In this document: piece by piece, positions 1 to 15,600 of the stretch
How the letters are laid out: each line of letters opens with the position of its first letter
How positions within the stretch are numbered: position 1 is the stretch's first letter
Assembly: GCA_013396525.1 (NCBI GenBank)
Contig: VWYX01000862.1
Coordinates: 206,668-270,667, forward strand
Source: Chaetorhynchus papuensis
Lineage: Eukaryota; Chordata; Aves; Passeriformes; Rhipiduridae
Reading direction: 5' to 3'
Length of the DNA stretch: 64,000 nt
Position numbers and translations under genes: made by a program
The notes under the pieces: model-generated
Databases searched by the model: none
What the model was told of the DNA's origin: nothing
What the model saw: the letters and a program-made list of their open reading frames with translations, nothing else

Positions 1-560
1 TTTTGCGTGTAAAAACATTTTTTCACAGTGTCACTGTGAGGAAAAAATCAATACTGTTTTTAGGGTTTTTTAAGTATTGAAATAATTGGTGTGATTATTG
101 ACTAGTGTACTTTCACTATGGTCTTGAGTTTTACTTGGTGTTTTAATGTGAAATATAGAAAAGAATATCAGATGGCTGTGGAAGAAACCACGGTTGCATA
201 TATTGTAGTTATACTGTAGTTGAGGGTCTCTACTGTGCATTTTGGGCAGGTATTTATTTATCTTCTGACTTGCTGCAGATACTCTCCCTCCAGCACACTG
301 AGCTACTCACATTGCTTTGACGTTTCCCATACGTATTTTAACTGTATAATCCTCATAAATTAGCTGCTTTTAGTAACTGGTAGGAACTGTTGATATGTCA
401 GAAGATAAAAAAATATTGTCAGAAACTTAATCTGTGTTCTGTTCGAGAAGTTGTAGGAGAATTTGGATCTTGCATCAAAGATGGGTTTCTTAAATTGATA
501 TCTGAACTATTTGGTGCAAAGCTTGTTTCTTTTCCTCTAACACTTGTGTTTTAATTTCAG
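1..560 (+). other. USP9X: USP9X intron, 3' part only
   Basis: AT-rich intronic DNA ending in the TTTCAG acceptor of W1. No repeat or gene recognised. Confidence 0.85.
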
Positions 561-694
561 TCAAACTCAGCGAAGTCCCCACGTGTTTTACCGACATGAC
601 TTAATCAATCAACTTCAGCACAATCACGCCCTAGTTACACTGGTTGCAGAAAACCTCTCTGCCTATATGGAAAGCATGAGGCAGTATGCTAAAG
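561..694 (+). CDS. USP9X: USP9X exon W1
   Basis: The acceptor is TTTCAG and the donor AAAG/GTGAGT. The exon starts with the third base of a codon and encodes [17 protein letters not shown] and onward to MRQYAK, part of the N-terminal helical scaffold. This is the first exon in the window, so its upstream partner is not visible. Confidence 0.95.
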
Positions 695-3600
695 GTGAGT
701 TTTAACATCAAAGTTGCTTCATGGAGTGTATGAGAACTCCAGTTGAAAATGGAGTTAGAAGCAAATTCCCATAATAAATTAACTATTACATTTATTTGTT
801 TAATTTTCAAGCATCTGTGGGGTTAATAGCCTTTGTGGTGACTGATTGGGTAAGAAAAGCTTAAAATACTAATTTTTTCTTTTTTATAATTGAAAATGTG
901 TGGTTTGCAGGAGAATATGAGAAAGTGGCAGCTGTTGTTTATCTGTGGATTGATAAAAATTATCTTGCCCTACTTAAACAAGGGTAGTTATTCCTGTGGA
1001 AAGTCCTAGTAGTAAAACTTGTGGTTTTGAATTTTGAGGGCTCTTTTGAGAAGTTTTTTAATCACCTCGGTTTGCAGCCAGTATTTGGAATTTGTCAGGG
1101 AGAAGGACTTCAAACCACAGGGATACAATTTCTTTTTCCCATGTGATTCCCAATTCTGTTCAGGCTTTCTCACTGCGCTCGTTATTAGCAGCACTTGGGC
1201 AGCACATTGTGTTAGTATTTTTATATTTTAGGCTAAATCCAGCCCTTTGCTGATGAATTTAGTCTCTTACTCTGGATTAACTTTTAACTACTGAGGTAGA
1301 GGCATGATAAGTGAAGGAGAATGGTGGACCAGGAAACTCCTTACATTGCACCACAGTTCTTTAAATATAAAATTAAGCCAACAGATTTACACCCCTCCTT
1401 TCCCACCACTGACTTTACTGACTGGAACCAGGGACTGTTCTACCCTGGCCTCATAACAGCCTGCCAACCTCTGTGTTGCATCTCAAAAATGGCACAGTAT
1501 ATTCTGGAGGGATTCAATGTAGGTCGCTCAGAGAGAACAGGATATTTGCATGTTGGAAAGCTTGTATCGGCCAGTGCACAGGAAAGTTGCCTTTTGGAAT
1601 TCATGTGTGTTGGAGTATTAAATATATATATTCTGTATAAAAGATATCCAAAATACGTCCTTGAGGATTTTTGTGAATAGTGCTGCTTTGTGAAGATGGT
1701 CACTTCAGCAAGGTGTAGGTCAGTGAGAATAAGATTCAGTTAAATTTACATACTGCAGCTGTATTTCTTTATTCAGGAGTACATGGTGGGGGGTTACCCT
1801 AATGAAAGTTCCTTAACTAATGATAGCGTTGCATCATTATGCATATATGCATAATATATGCATATATGTTAAAATAATACCAAATTATTTGGTCTGTTCT
1901 CAAGCTATGCTGTCTTAGGCTTTGTCTTCACTGAAAGATGGAATAGAACAAGTCTTATGTAATTTCTGTAATCTCTTGGAGTGCTCTTTAATTTTGCTAA
2001 AATGATGCAGGAATTAAATTTTAATTGTACTGAACATTACTTTTTAACTATACTGATAGTTTATAATCTATGATTCTATTCTTCTTTCTCTTGGGCTTTG
2101 GCCAGCTGTGATATCTGGGGTTTGACCTCAGGGTTAGGAAGGAAACAGAATCAACAGCTGTATTCTAATGCAATGCTGTCTTTGTCCAAAAATAGTCTAC
2201 ACATACTATTAGTATAGGAACTACTTTTCATTAATTTTGATTATTTTTTAGCTCTCAAGCCAAAAGGTCATTTTTGAAAATATTGTTTACCTATCAAATT
2301 GTTGAGGGCGGAAGAATTAGGCTGATGTATTGAATGGTTCTTTTCTTTTGCCAAAAACCCACATCTCATTGCCCTGCCCCTCCCCAACTCTAGTGATTCA
2401 GTTAAGCAGTAATACAAACATCTTCAGTGCAGTAGGAATTACAAGTGTGTAAAGGGTTTAAATTTAATCTAATTACAAAGCAATTAAATTGCTCTTTCTT
2501 GTGATGAAGCTGCTGCAGAAGTTTTCATTTGTATGAGAGTACAAAAACAGATGAATAATAGTGTGGGGGTTTTTATTAGGTTCTTTATTACATTGTTAAG
2601 GGCAACCAGGAAATCTTCCTCATGTTCCAGATACTGTGCTAAGACTATAATCCACAGTTCTTCTGCACAAACTCTTTAATTTTCAGTTTTATATACTAAA
2701 TAGAGCAGAACATAGGGTACTGTGAAATTTGTCTTCCATGCCTTCATGGAGGGGGATAAAATATTCCAGGGGGCCATATAAATGAAAGGGAATAAATGAA
2801 AGGAGAAGAAAGATTATGCATGTGAGGACAGAAAGAACTGGAAGCTGTAGAATTAAGCTTGGCTGGAGAAGGTGGATGAGACATAGGGAGAAATTTCAAG
2901 GCAAATATCCAAACAGCACAGGTCAAACAAATGCCACAGAAATAAAAAATCCTGTTGTCCACAGATATTCTTGGCAGTTAACACTGCAAATTACTATGTA
3001 ATTTGGATATTTTTGAATTAATATTGAATTTGCCATATTTTTGTTTTCCTTGAAGTCTTCCCTAGTTGTGTTCAGTGATGGAGAGCAGTGTTCCTATTCT
3101 CCTGTTCTTCACTAATGCCCAGTGTTTTCTGGGATACTCCCCTTTATATGTTTGCCTTTTTAAGGTTGAAGAGAAGCCTAATCTATGTTTCTGATTTTTT
3201 CCCATGCTCTGTGATTTTCTCTTCTACTGAACTCACCCTTTCCTGTCATGACATGAGACAACTGCTCTTGGATTTTGTAGTCCTGAAGGAGGTCACAGTT
3301 TCATCTTTTTGACGATTGATTATCAAAGACCCTTTGAAAATTTTAGAAGATTGCTATCAGTTCTCCTTTATCTTCAGTTTTTCTGAAGTCTTAAAAAATC
3401 CAAAGTGTTAATGAAATGTAGTTATTTGTAGAAATTGTGGCATCTATGTGTGTTTATCACTAATTATACTTAAATGTTCAACCAGTTTTTCTCTGCTCCA
3501 GTATGTAAAAAGAATTTTTAAGGAGATCACACATTGACTTGCTGTGGGATGCACAGAGTAGAAAATAAGTCTGGGAGATGTAGAAAGAATGTGATCTAGA

Positions 3601-6600
3601 AAATATTTAGGAAAGTGGAATTTTTTTGTAGATCAGAGTTTTTCAGATTTCTGAGGTACATCCACGCTGTGTTTGTGCAGCTGGCTGGCTTTGAATACTT
3701 GAGTTCGCCTGTCATTGCCTCTGTTGATGTTGTGTCTGTGAATTAAACTCCGGTCAGGAAGAAAAAGCTGAGATGGTCCCCACAGTGAAAATAAATGAAC
3801 ACCATCACCTCCCCCTCAACAAATCAAAATCAAACAAGAAACCCACCCAGAACACCCAACACTTCATGTAATCAGTTTTAATTTCTCTGCAATATGCTTC
3901 TCTACCCAATTTTTTTTTCTGCTGGAGCCACAGCATATTTTACTGGTTTTCTACTTCTAATTCTTAAGTAATTTTTGTTCAGATACTTTTATATTATTTC
4001 TTCAGATTTTTTTTCACATTTCTTCTTTTGCTAATTGCCCGTTTATGATCACTTCATGAAGGTTATAATTCAAAATTTTTAAGGATTTCTGGTGAACATA
4101 ATGTCTCCAGTTTTGCAGACATCAGTTAACCACTGGTCTTCTGTTTCCCCTGTTGCTTGATTTTTAAGTTAGTGTACCTTTTACACTTGGATATAGAGAA
4201 CAGGATTTATGACAATTATTTTTCTCTTTATTTTGAAACACTGATGCACTTTTAGTTTCCCCTCTCCCTGATGTCATAGGAGGTACTGATTTTCAGCTCT
4301 GAAGATGAATTCTAGTATTAGTCTTGTCATGAGATAGTCTACCATGGCTGGGTCACCTTAGTTAAAGGCAATCTGTACGCCTTTGCAAATTAGAAATACG
4401 ACATTAATTAGTTTATAATGGAGCTGTCATAATGAATATGTATCGTGATGAAATACTGCTAGTACAGATGAAGGTAATGCAAGTGCAGATCTAGATTGTA
4501 TCTCTTTAATTAAAAAAATCTAAACAACACAGCCAACCAAACACCAGGCAAAACCACACCAAAACCATGTTCCTGTAAACAAAATTGCTGTTTGTTAGGA
4601 AAATATTATACTGAGATTTGACAAATTGCAGGTAAAAGTTTAACTTCTTGCCTTACTTTCAAGTTACTTTTTCCATTTCAAACTTTTCAGTATTGCAGAC
4701 ATTTGGGACTTATGTTTGGAAAGTTACAGTAAATAAAGTTGTCTTACACTTTCTTCCTCTGAGTGTTGTTGTGTACATAGCTGTGTATAAAGGTGGTAAG
4801 GAAATGGAGTCATGATTTCCTCTGGAGAGAAAAAAGCCTAAAAAGTAGAAAAATGATATTTTGGAAAAGATGATGTGTAACAAAACTAAAGCATCCTCAG
4901 AAAAAAAGCACTGGATAATTCAGTTCTATGCGTGGTATGCTTCTATTTTCAACTGACTTCTGACTTTGAACTGACTACTTGAAATTAGGAAAAATTGATT
5001 TGAATTAGTAGAGTGCAAGTTCATAATTGTTCAGTAACACTTTCATTATACTGAACAATGAGCACATAATTGTTTGTTGACTTGATTATAGACCTCAGTA
5101 GTCTTTGCCTGTGCTCAGCTTAGGAAGAAGCATTAACTGGTAGCTGACTGCTGAAAACTCTTTTCATATACCTCAGTGAAAATGTGCTGGGTTTGGATTA
5201 CATTCAGAGTAACAAGTCTTCAAACACATCCTGTCTTCTGGAGTTAGCATCACTTTTCTGAATGTCTTGTCTAATAAAACTTCTGGTTTGCAGAGCATGG
5301 TGAATATGATCCTCAAACTGTGAGACCAGGAAGCCGATACAGTCACGTGCAGGAAGTACAGGAGCGACTTAACTTCTTACGGTGAGTTTGAGCTTGAACA
5401 TGGTTTAACTTCTGTAAGAATACTTCTAATACTTCTTAAAATAAGAAACCCTTTGCATTTCTTTCTCTTCTATAGCTGTAATTTGTTTTGTTAACTTCTT
5501 CCAAAACTCAGATGCGAATATACACTGAATGTTTTTGTTTGATTTAGTTTTTTTTTCTGGAAGGCTTTTATGCTACTGTTGGAATATTCAAGTCAAGTTT
5601 CTTAGGACCTTTGGAATCCAAGGTTCTGATTCTGCACTAAGATTTGTATGGTTTGTTTCCTGTCTGTGTGCAGAACCTTACTGACTTGAATACAGTGTGC
5701 ACTGGATACAGTTACATTCCTATTTGGGTAGCTTAGTTTAAAATTTAAAATATTTCATGTGGGGATATGGCCATGTGTCCTTGCTTGTATCACACCAGAT
5801 TTGAATCCATGATCATAAACTGACATATACTTTTGTCAGTCACTGATGTTGTGTTGGCAGCAACTGAGCCCTAGAAATAAAGCGCAATAAAAAAATTATT
5901 TGGATTATTTAGGCCAGCTCCTGTGAGTAAAATAAGAAAACAAAGGATCTCTGCTCAGCATAGAGCTGCGGAATGTTGGTGCTTTTTAGGCTAAGTCTCT
6001 CTCAGCTTTTTCCTGCTTGGTTTTAAACATTTTTAGATGAGTAAAAATACTTGAACCATCAAGTTCTGAACTATTTTTTCCTTGTTTGCTGAGGGAGATT
6101 TTCTTTTACTTTTTAAAATTTAACAAGAATTTTCATTAATTAAGCTGAAGTGTTAACTGTTCAATGAAATTATACAATAGCATATGGATAGCACACTTAA
6201 TTTATCACTCCTGCATGTTAAGAATTGTAACTTCCTTAGATTTAAGTTCACTATTTGTTAATGTACAGTTTATGAAGTCCCATGGATGTCTAATGTAGAA
6301 TATGTATGTAGCAATTTCTGAAATGCATTGCCATAACTTAGTCCCTGATTTCTTTTACATAAAAAAAAATTTCAATAAGAAAAATTATTTTAAAGACCTT
6401 TGATTATCATTTGTTCCTCCTGAAACATTCTTAGTGTTAGCTCTCAGAACTGAAGTTCTTAATAATTGTTGCATAATAATTGAACACAAATGAAAAATTT
6501 ACTTAAATAAAAGGAAAAATTTCCAGTACATTGACTTCTGCTTCTGGCTCTGCTCCATGGCATTGATACCTTTTTTGCAATTTTGCTAAAGCAAGTGCTA

Positions 6601-9600
6601 AACCATAGTGAATGATTGCAAAATTTATTTATTCTCATATGTCGTGACCTGATTTTTAAACTAAATAATTTACACTAGGAAATGTACATTTCTTTGTATA
6701 TAAAATGTAAACAATGCTTGGTAGTTTTGTGTAAGGCACTTTTTTACTGAATTGTATTCTTTTTTGTTTGGAATATAAGGTCTTGATCAATTCAAACTTC
6801 CTAAGAAATCATGGGGCTAATTATGAATGGACTGATGATGTAAATAAAGTTTTCATACTTGTGATATATACCTGTATAATGTGCATATCCACCTTTGTGC
6901 CTGTACTTTTTGCTGAATTGTAACTCTGGATGTCTATTAGACAGTGCTGTTAATTGTCTCTTTGTTTTGCTCAAGATTTTTGTTGAAGGATGGTCAGCTG
7001 TGGCTCTGTGCCCCTCAGGCGAAGCAAATATGGAAGTGTTTAGCTGAAAATGCGGTTTATCTTTGTGATCGCGAAGCCTGTTTTAAATGGTATTCCAAAC
7101 TAATGGGGGATGAACCAGACTTAGACCCTGACATTAATAAGGACTTCTTTGAAAATAATGTGCTTCAGCTGGATCCTTCCCTATTAACAGAAAATGGAAT
7201 GAAATGTTTTGAACGTTTCTTCAAAGCTGTGAACTGTCGAGAAGGAAAGCTAGTAGCAAAGAGACGAGCCTATATGATGGATGATCTGGAATTAATAGGA
7301 TTAGACTACCTTTGGAGGGTGAGTTAATTGAAGGAAGCATCTGAAAGGTTAACTGCTAAGACTTTCTCAGTCTCTTTATGTTTTTAGGAATGTGTAATTT
7401 ATTAGTAATGGACTGAAATTACGAAAATCTACTTTTTCAAACTAAATGCATGGCTTTTGACTCCACTGTCTTCCCAGCAAGTATGCAAGTTGGAAACTTT
7501 GCAGACTGATGTTTAATGGAAAGTTATTTGAAGCATAAATACATTTATGTGTGCACATGAAATTAAAAATTTGCCTATAGTGTTGAAGAAGAAGAGGTCC
7601 TTCCGGCTGAATTATCTTTAGATTTATCTTTTTATTCACATGCACATTATAATTTAACTTTTTCATGCACTTCATAAGCTATTTCAGGGCATTCCTTCTT
7701 GTGTGGTAAACTGGAGTGATTCTAGATCAGACCAAGTGATCGTAGGTCTGATTCTTCTTATAACTGCAACCTTTTGGCTAAACATGGTGGTTTTCTAGGA
7801 TCTGTGGATTACATATAACCACTGATTCTCTGTATAAAAAAATCTTCCTTTTCAATAGGAAGGTTGAAGCTTTCTGAAGTTTGCCAGATCTGTTGGTGAA
7901 AAACATCAGTATCTAAGCTGTAGCTTAATTTTTTCAGACTATTTCTAGTTCTCAAGAGCTGCATTAGAGCCCACAGTGGTGCACTGTGACATGATTATCA
8001 TGGCTGTGTGTTTGTAAAATGTGTGCAGCAGCAGTCTTCAGTAATTTTGGTTGTGGCTTGTTGAACTTAGGTATTTTAATCCTGGTTATAATAGTTAAAA
8101 CCAAAGTAGACCCCAATACTTACATAAATAAGTTCACACGGTGTTTGTGAACAGAGTCCCTGGAGAATGTTAGCATGTTTTAGTTTTGGGAATCAACTTA
8201 CTCTAATCAGCATGACAAAACTCATGAAGCTTCAGGTCAGTACCCTGCAGGGGTTGTCTGTAAAACCTGCTGTCGGACCTGGTGACTAGTAATTAAAATT
8301 TAGATTCTCAGGTTAGAAGCAGAATTTGTTTGCTTGTCTCCCTTCCACCTGTTCACAGCCATTTAAATACTTGAAAATTCTGTCTGCTGATGCCAATTGT
8401 TGAAGCATATGAAGAAGTTGTTTTCTTATTCTCTGAAACGAGAAAATTTGGAATATTATGTGAACATGAATTTATAAACACTACTTTTACTGTTTATAAA
8501 ACATCTTTTTTGCCAACTCTGAACTCGTTAATTTTTGCTCATGTAATCACCTTAAGTGTAAGTTGTATTGATTGTATTTTGTAACTAAGCATTTTAGTCC
8601 CTTTCACCTCATAAGATAATTAGACATACTATTGTGTCAAGATACTTATGTAGTAGTTTTGGTTTTTGGTTTTCATTTTTATACCAGCAAGTTTTAAGAT
8701 AAGCTAATGTTTTTTTTTTAATTGTGCTAGGTTGTGATTCAGGGAAATGATGACATCGCAAACAGAGCAATAGACCTTCTTAAAGAGATCTATACTAATC
8801 TTGGCCCAAGGTTACAAGTTAATCAGGTAAGAAAAAGCAACAAGAAAACTGAAATATAATAGAAAAATATTCTTAAAAATCAATTTGGTGATATTTTTAT
8901 AGCTGAAAGATTTGAAAACAAAATAGTTTCCATGTTTTGGAGGGTGAGTACAACCATCAGATTCTGGACAGATGCAGAACTAAAAGTTTTTTCTCATATT
9001 TGCAGACTGAACTCATTAATTTTTCATACTAAGTTCATCTGCTGTATTTGCTTTTTCTACTCATAAAACAGTTAATGCCATATGAGGAAAGCCATTCGTT
9101 GCACTTTGAATTATGGCACTTACTCATACGAGTATGTTCAGTGGCTGGGTCTGTGGGGTGTTGTCACAAGCTAGTGTAATCCCTTTTTTCTGTCATGCCC
9201 CTTACAAAGGGTCACTGAGTTTCCGTGTAATGGTCAAGCTGAGGTCTAGCAAATCAGGTATTATCTCCCTGCATTAATATTTGCTGGGAGCTGTGATTCA
9301 GTGGACAGAATTGATACTGGCTTTCTGTAAGGTACGGGGAAGGGATGTCATCCACAGGGTCCTTGGCAGGCTGAGAAGTGGGCCCTTGAGAGCCTTGTGA
9401 AGTTCAACAAAGCCCAGTGCAAGGTCCTGCAGCTTGGTTGGGGCAATCCCTGGCACAAATACAGGCTGAGGAATTAACTGATTGAGAGCAGCCCTGCAGA
9501 GAAAGACTTGAGGGTATTGGTTGACACAAAGCCCAACATGCACTGGCAGCCCAGAAAGCCACGTGGTTCCTGGGCTCCATCAACAGCAGCATGGGCAGCC

Positions 9601-12600
9601 AGGTCCAGGAAGGGGATTGTGCCCCCCTTCTCTGCTCTGGTGAGACCCCACCTGCAGTGCTGCATCCAGCTCTGGGATCCCCAGCATAGGAAGGATGTGG
9701 ACCTACTGGAGCGAGTCCAGAGGAGGCCATGAAAATAATCAAGAGGGTGAAGCACTTCTGCTGTGTAGACATGGAGAAGAAAAGACTTTGAGGAGACCAT
9801 AGAGCAGTCTTACAGTACTTAAAGGGGACTGCAAGAAAGCTGGAGAGGGACTTCTGACAAGGGCATGTAGTGACAGGACAAGGGAAAAGCTTTAAACTGA
9901 AAGAAGGTAGATTTCAATTGGATATTAGGAAGAAATTATTCCTAGGAGGGTGTTGTGTCGCTGGCACAGGTTGCCAGAGAAGCTGTGGGTGTTCCACTGC
10001 TGGAAGTGTTCAAGGCCAGGTTGGATAGGACTCTGAGCAGCCTGGTCTAGTGGAATGTGTCCTTGCCCATGGCGTGTGAGGTTGGAACTGGATGATCTTT
10101 AAGGCCCCTTCCAACCCAAATCATTCTGTAATTATGTGACTGCACAAATTTAGTGGAGGAATATTGTCCTTTGGACAATCTCCAGTTGATAACTTGCCAG
10201 GTGTATTTTTTAAAACTCCAATATTCTGCTTGTCTTCATAAACACTTCCATTATCTTTAGAGCTGCCAGTCTGCCAGATCCAGCACAGCTGCTCTAGGTG
10301 GTGAATTTACAGCCATTCAAGCTGTATCTTACTGCAGTGGCAGATGGCTGGAGGCTTCTGTCTTGCTGTAGGTCTGGGCTTACTAAGCGTGCTTCGATCT
10401 GTCCATCTGCACATGCTTAGCTCTGACACTTGCAGGAATGTTGGATTTACATGCACGCAAGAATTCTTTAACATAGTCTGAGAAAAAGAGAAAATGAAAG
10501 TCCAGTTTAGTGTTCTGTGTCCAAACTTTCACTTTTTCCATTTACATACAGTATGGTTACAGCTGCTGAGGACTTGTGAGATTATTGAAGTGGACACTAA
10601 ATTACAACTGTTTATCGATGGGAATTGCTGGAATAAAACAGCTTTTTTGAGCTTTATTTAACTTATCTATTTTGGTTTGGGGGATTTTTTTTCCTCTACC
10701 ATTCAGTTATCCTTCTGAAAACATGGATTTTAATATGTCTTGTAATTGCACCACTTTCTTAATGTAATTAGGTAGTGATTCATGAAGACTTCATTCAGTC
10801 CTGTTTCGATCGTCTAAAAGCCTCCTATGATACTTTATGTGTGTTGGATGGAGATAAAGACAGTATCAATTGTGCAAGACAAGAAGCAATAAGGATGGTG
10901 AGAGTGTTGACTGTTTTAAGAGAGTATATACATGAATGTGACAGTGATTACCATGAAGAGAGAACTATTCTACCTATGTCAAGGTATGTGTGAAAAAGCA
11001 GTATTTTGATTTTGATTTCTGTTAAACTAAAGTAGTATTAATACCCTCGAGATTTTTACATTCTAAAGAGTTTCCATTCAGGAAATGGTTTCACTGTGTT
11101 TCAGAATTCCATTTTCTTTGCTAATAAATGAAACTCTAAACCCTATTTAAAAAAATATTTTGAAAGATAAGGCAAATACAGGTATATATGAAAGGGACAG
11201 CAGACCTAGGAATAAACTTGGTGTTTTTTTCTATAACAAGCACAATGTACCTTGAGGCTCAATTGTTTTGGATATAGTTCTTTATTTCAGATAATTAGTT
11301 AAAAGCAGTACTGTTCTTTACATTAGCATGGGCAAAGCTTTTTTTGTTTTTCTAAGTCTTACTATACAAAAACATGTTGTAAATGTATATATTCACCTTC
11401 CGGAATTGTTAACAGAGATCATAATTGTACTTTGCAAGGTTAAATTTTAAATTATCTCCAAGTGAAATATTCTGTAAGTTCCTCATAAGAAAGAGGAGAA
11501 CTGTACTTTAAAGTATATTTATTTTCTGTATACCTTCACTCTTCTTATACTTGTCCTTGAGTGAAAAGTTAGCTAAATCCTATCTGTCTCTATGGATTTA
11601 TGATGCAGCTAACACATTTTTAAACACGGTGGAGGTTTCTCTTCCACTTATTTTAAGTGCACTTTTTGTCAAAAAAAATGAAGCAGTTGTGGGGTTTTTA
11701 TGGTGTGTCAGTAATTTGCAGTGTTCCTACAGCTTTTTTATTGTATATATTAATTGATTGGTTAGTCCTAATGAAGTTCTCTTGTTGATTGTGTGTACAT
11801 CTTTTTTTATATGGGCTGCTTATTTGATTAGACTAATCTTTCACAGGCATTGTTAGCAAGGAGCTTTATGAGGAGTTGTTGCCTTTTGTTGCATGGGATT
11901 AGTTTGTTGGGCTTATCTGGGCACATCTTTCCTAATGAGCTCCCTGCCCTTGTGGGGAGTGTGATCACTGCTAATGTGAAACCATTTCTTGCTTTTCTGA
12001 CCACTTTAAACTTTTTTTAAAGGGTTGTGATTTTAAAAACTGGAATTCTGGTATAAAACTCGTAACAGCTTTTGACAGAAGGCATTAAGGCTCGGTGACC
12101 TGATGGCTTTTTCTGATCTTGGTGTATTTAAAGCTGAGTTGCTTTGCTAAAGGAGCGAAACATTGTTGCCGGTCTGATTAAGCTTTGTGTGCACATTTTG
12201 ATCAGGAAGTTGAAAGACAGAGAAAAGATCTAAAATTTTATTAGAGTTCCTAACCTGACTGTAAATTTGACCATATGATTAATGCATTTGTTCTGAGTGT
12301 GGCTTCTTGAAAGATTCTGTGGCTGTCATTGTCATAGTTGCTGGAGCTTTCACAGATCATACACTGGAAAATACCACATAAAGATTTGATGTTGAAATAC
12401 CTGCAAGAAAAATTGCAGCAGGGAAAAGAATTTATTTCATGAGGGCAGAAGTAACTTTTGCCGGTTTGTTTATTTTCAGAGCTTTCCGTGGTAAACACAT
12501 CACCCTTGTAGTTCGTTTTCCAAACCAAGGCCGGCAGGTGGAAGATTTGGATATTTGGTCTCACACAAACGACACAATTGGCCAAGTGCGGCGTTGCATC

Positions 12601-15600
12601 CTCAATCGCATTAAGGCCAACAGTGCACACACAAAAGTAGAGCTGTTCATTGGGGGTGAGCTGGTAGACCCTGCAGATGACAGAAAATTAATTGGGCAGC
12701 TGAATCTCAAAGATAAAACGGTGAGTGTTGCAGGCTGGGTATTTACACCAGTTCAGATACTGCTTCCCTTTTGTAAATGCTTGAAAAATACCATGCATGG
12801 GATCATTTATTTTTATGAAATAGTTCCATTTTTTTCTCCTTATATTATGCCATTAACATTATATCAGATGGTTATTTGGTAAAGAATCTTAATTTTTGCA
12901 GAGTATTAAAACTATGATTGTCTTTTTCAGCTAATTACAGCTAAGCTTACACAGATAAATTCTAATATGCCCTCAAGTCCAGACAGTTCTTCTGACTCTT
13001 CAACTGGTTCTCCGGGCAACCACGGCAATCACTACAGTGATGGTCCAAATCCAGAAGTTGAAAGCTGTTTGCCTGGAGTGGTAAGCATTTTCTGAAATGA
13101 ACAGTTAAAACATGTTTTTTCTTACACTTCATCTTTGGCTAACAATTTTTATGGTTTTTTTTTAATTTGCTTATTTTAAGATCATGTCACTGCATCCTCG
13201 ATACATCTCTTTTCTTTGGCAAGTTGCAGACTTGGGCAGTAGTCTAAATATGCCACCTCTTAGAGATGGAGCTCGTGTTCTTATGAAGCTCATGCCACCA
13301 GGTAAAACTTAACTTTATCCTGTTCTTTATCTTGTAATATCCCGTATAATAATTTCTCACCTTATACATAGAAATGAAGTTAGGGGAGTATTTTCTACTC
13401 TCTGGTAATTTATTGGTACTGTAATTCATTACTGTTATCCTAATTAGGACTGTAAAAGATTTCCCAAGTAGTTATTTCTTGTCTGCTATATAAAGTTGCA
13501 TTGTTTGCAGATGGTACTGGGGTTCAGTGCCACAGTGCAGTGCAAATGGGGAGAAGCATTGTATTTTAAAGCGGTTTTGTAGCACTGCTTTAACAGGATC
13601 AGTTTTGACTGTAATAATCGTTACAGAACACTTCATAGTCTGATTTTGTCTGTAATTTTTTGCAACTGTTCTGATACACTTAAAGTTTTTCAGATTTATA
13701 ATTGTAAATAGTTCTGACTTGTTGTGGAGTAGTTTTGCTGCAAAATGCTTATAAGTTGTGTTTTTATTGCAGATAACACTACAGTCGAGAAATTAAGAGC
13801 AATTTGTTTAGATCATGCAAAGCTTGGGGAAAGCAGCCTTAGTCCATCCCTTGATTCTCTGTTCTTTGGTCCTTCTGCCTCACAAGTGCTGTACCTAACA
13901 GAGGTTTGTGATTCTTTGCCTATTCTTTAAAAATTGTCAATTCTCTCTGTGGCAATCCTCTCTGTAACATTATGGAAGCCTAAGATGAAAATCTGGTTTG
14001 AAATTAACAATTGAAAATACATAACAATTTACTGGAATAAACATATGTATGGCCAGTGCTGTCAAAGCATTGCTTATGTAGTATTGCTACAAATTCTCCT
14101 GTTCAGTCATCTATATCCAAGCTGGTGCATTTCCATTAGTTAACTCTGTATTTTGTTCTACAGGTAGTTTATGCCTTGTTAATGCCTGCCAGTGCACCTC
14201 TGGGAGAAGATGCCAGTGACTTCCAATACAACTTCTTGAAAAGTGGTGGTTTGCCTCTTGTGTTGAGCATGCTGACCAGAAATAACTTCCTGCCAAATGC
14301 AGATATGGAAACTCGAAGGGGTGCCTACCTTAACGCTCTAAAAATAGCCAAATTATTGCTAACAGCAATTGGATATGGCCATGTTCGAGCTGTGGCAGAA
14401 GCTTGTCAGCCAGTTGTGGAAGGCACAAGTACAATTTCACCGGTAATATAAATCTTCCTTGCTGCAAATAGCAATGTGCTCTGTGTTTTATAATGTCTGC
14501 AGTAATATCTCTTTACTTTTCATTGACAGTCTATTCTTTGAGTGCATTGCATGTCAAGAACTCCAAGTGCTTTCAGATAATGTTGTCTTGCAATTCTGAA
14601 AAAGAGATCAACTTACTAAACAAATCCTATTTCTTGGTGACTGTAAAAAGTTAGGTGTGAGATGCACTTGCCCTGTATATGATTTTCAATGGTTTGCATG
14701 ATTGTTAGTACAGGTAACTTCTCATTTTTAACTGTATTTATCCTTCTGGACAAAGTGTCCAGCACACAGCAGGAGAAATACCTCATGTGATGGGTGAGCA
14801 ACTGGCTCACAGGTCAGGCACAAAGGGTTACAGTGAAGGGCAGGGAGGCCCTGCAAAGAGACCTCAGCAATTTAGAGGACTGGGCAATCACCAGCTGTAC
14901 GAAGTTCAACAAGGGCTAGTGCCAGATTCTTCACCTGGCAAGGGGAAACCCTGGATGTGTGCACAGACTGAGGAATTTGATGCTGGAAAACAGTGACACA
15001 GAAAGGGACCTGGGTGTCCTGCTTGATGGCCAGTTGAATGTGAGTCAGCAGTGCCCTGGCAGCCAGGAGGGAGATCCGTGTCCTGGGGGGCATCAGGCAC
15101 AGCATCGCCTGCTGGGCAAGGGAGGGGATTGTCCTGCTCTGCTCTGCTCTGCACTGGGGGGGCCTCACCTCAGTGCTGGGGGCAGTTTGGACACTGCAAT
15201 ATAAGGAAGATATGGAGCCCTTAAAGAGCATACAAGAGAGGGCCACGAGGATGGTGAAGGGCCTTGAGGGGAAGCTGTGTGAGGAGCAGCTGAGGGCACT
15301 TGGTCTGTTCAGCCTGGAGGAGACTGAGGGGAGAGCTCACTGCAGTTACAACTTCCTTGTGAGGGGCAGAGGAGGGGCAGGCACTGATCTCTTCCCTGTG
15401 GTGACAGTGACAGGACCTGAGGGAATGGCCTGAGGTTGTGTCAGGGAAGGTTAGAAAAAGGTTCTTCCCCCAGAGGGTGGCTGGGCATGGAACAGGCTCC
15501 CCAGGGCAGTGGTCACAGCACCAGGAAGTGTTTGGACAATACTCTCAGGCACATGGTGTGACTCCTGGGGATGGTTCTGTGCAAGGCCCAGAGTGGGACT

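Noticed and set aside
1321..1680. 119-codon open frame in the first complete intron
   Set aside because: No recognisable domain, an overlapping open frame on the other strand, no splice or promoter context. Probably chance.
9298..9800. Open frames on both strands in the first CR1
   Set aside because: They are fragments of the dead CR1 coding region or its complement, not host genes.
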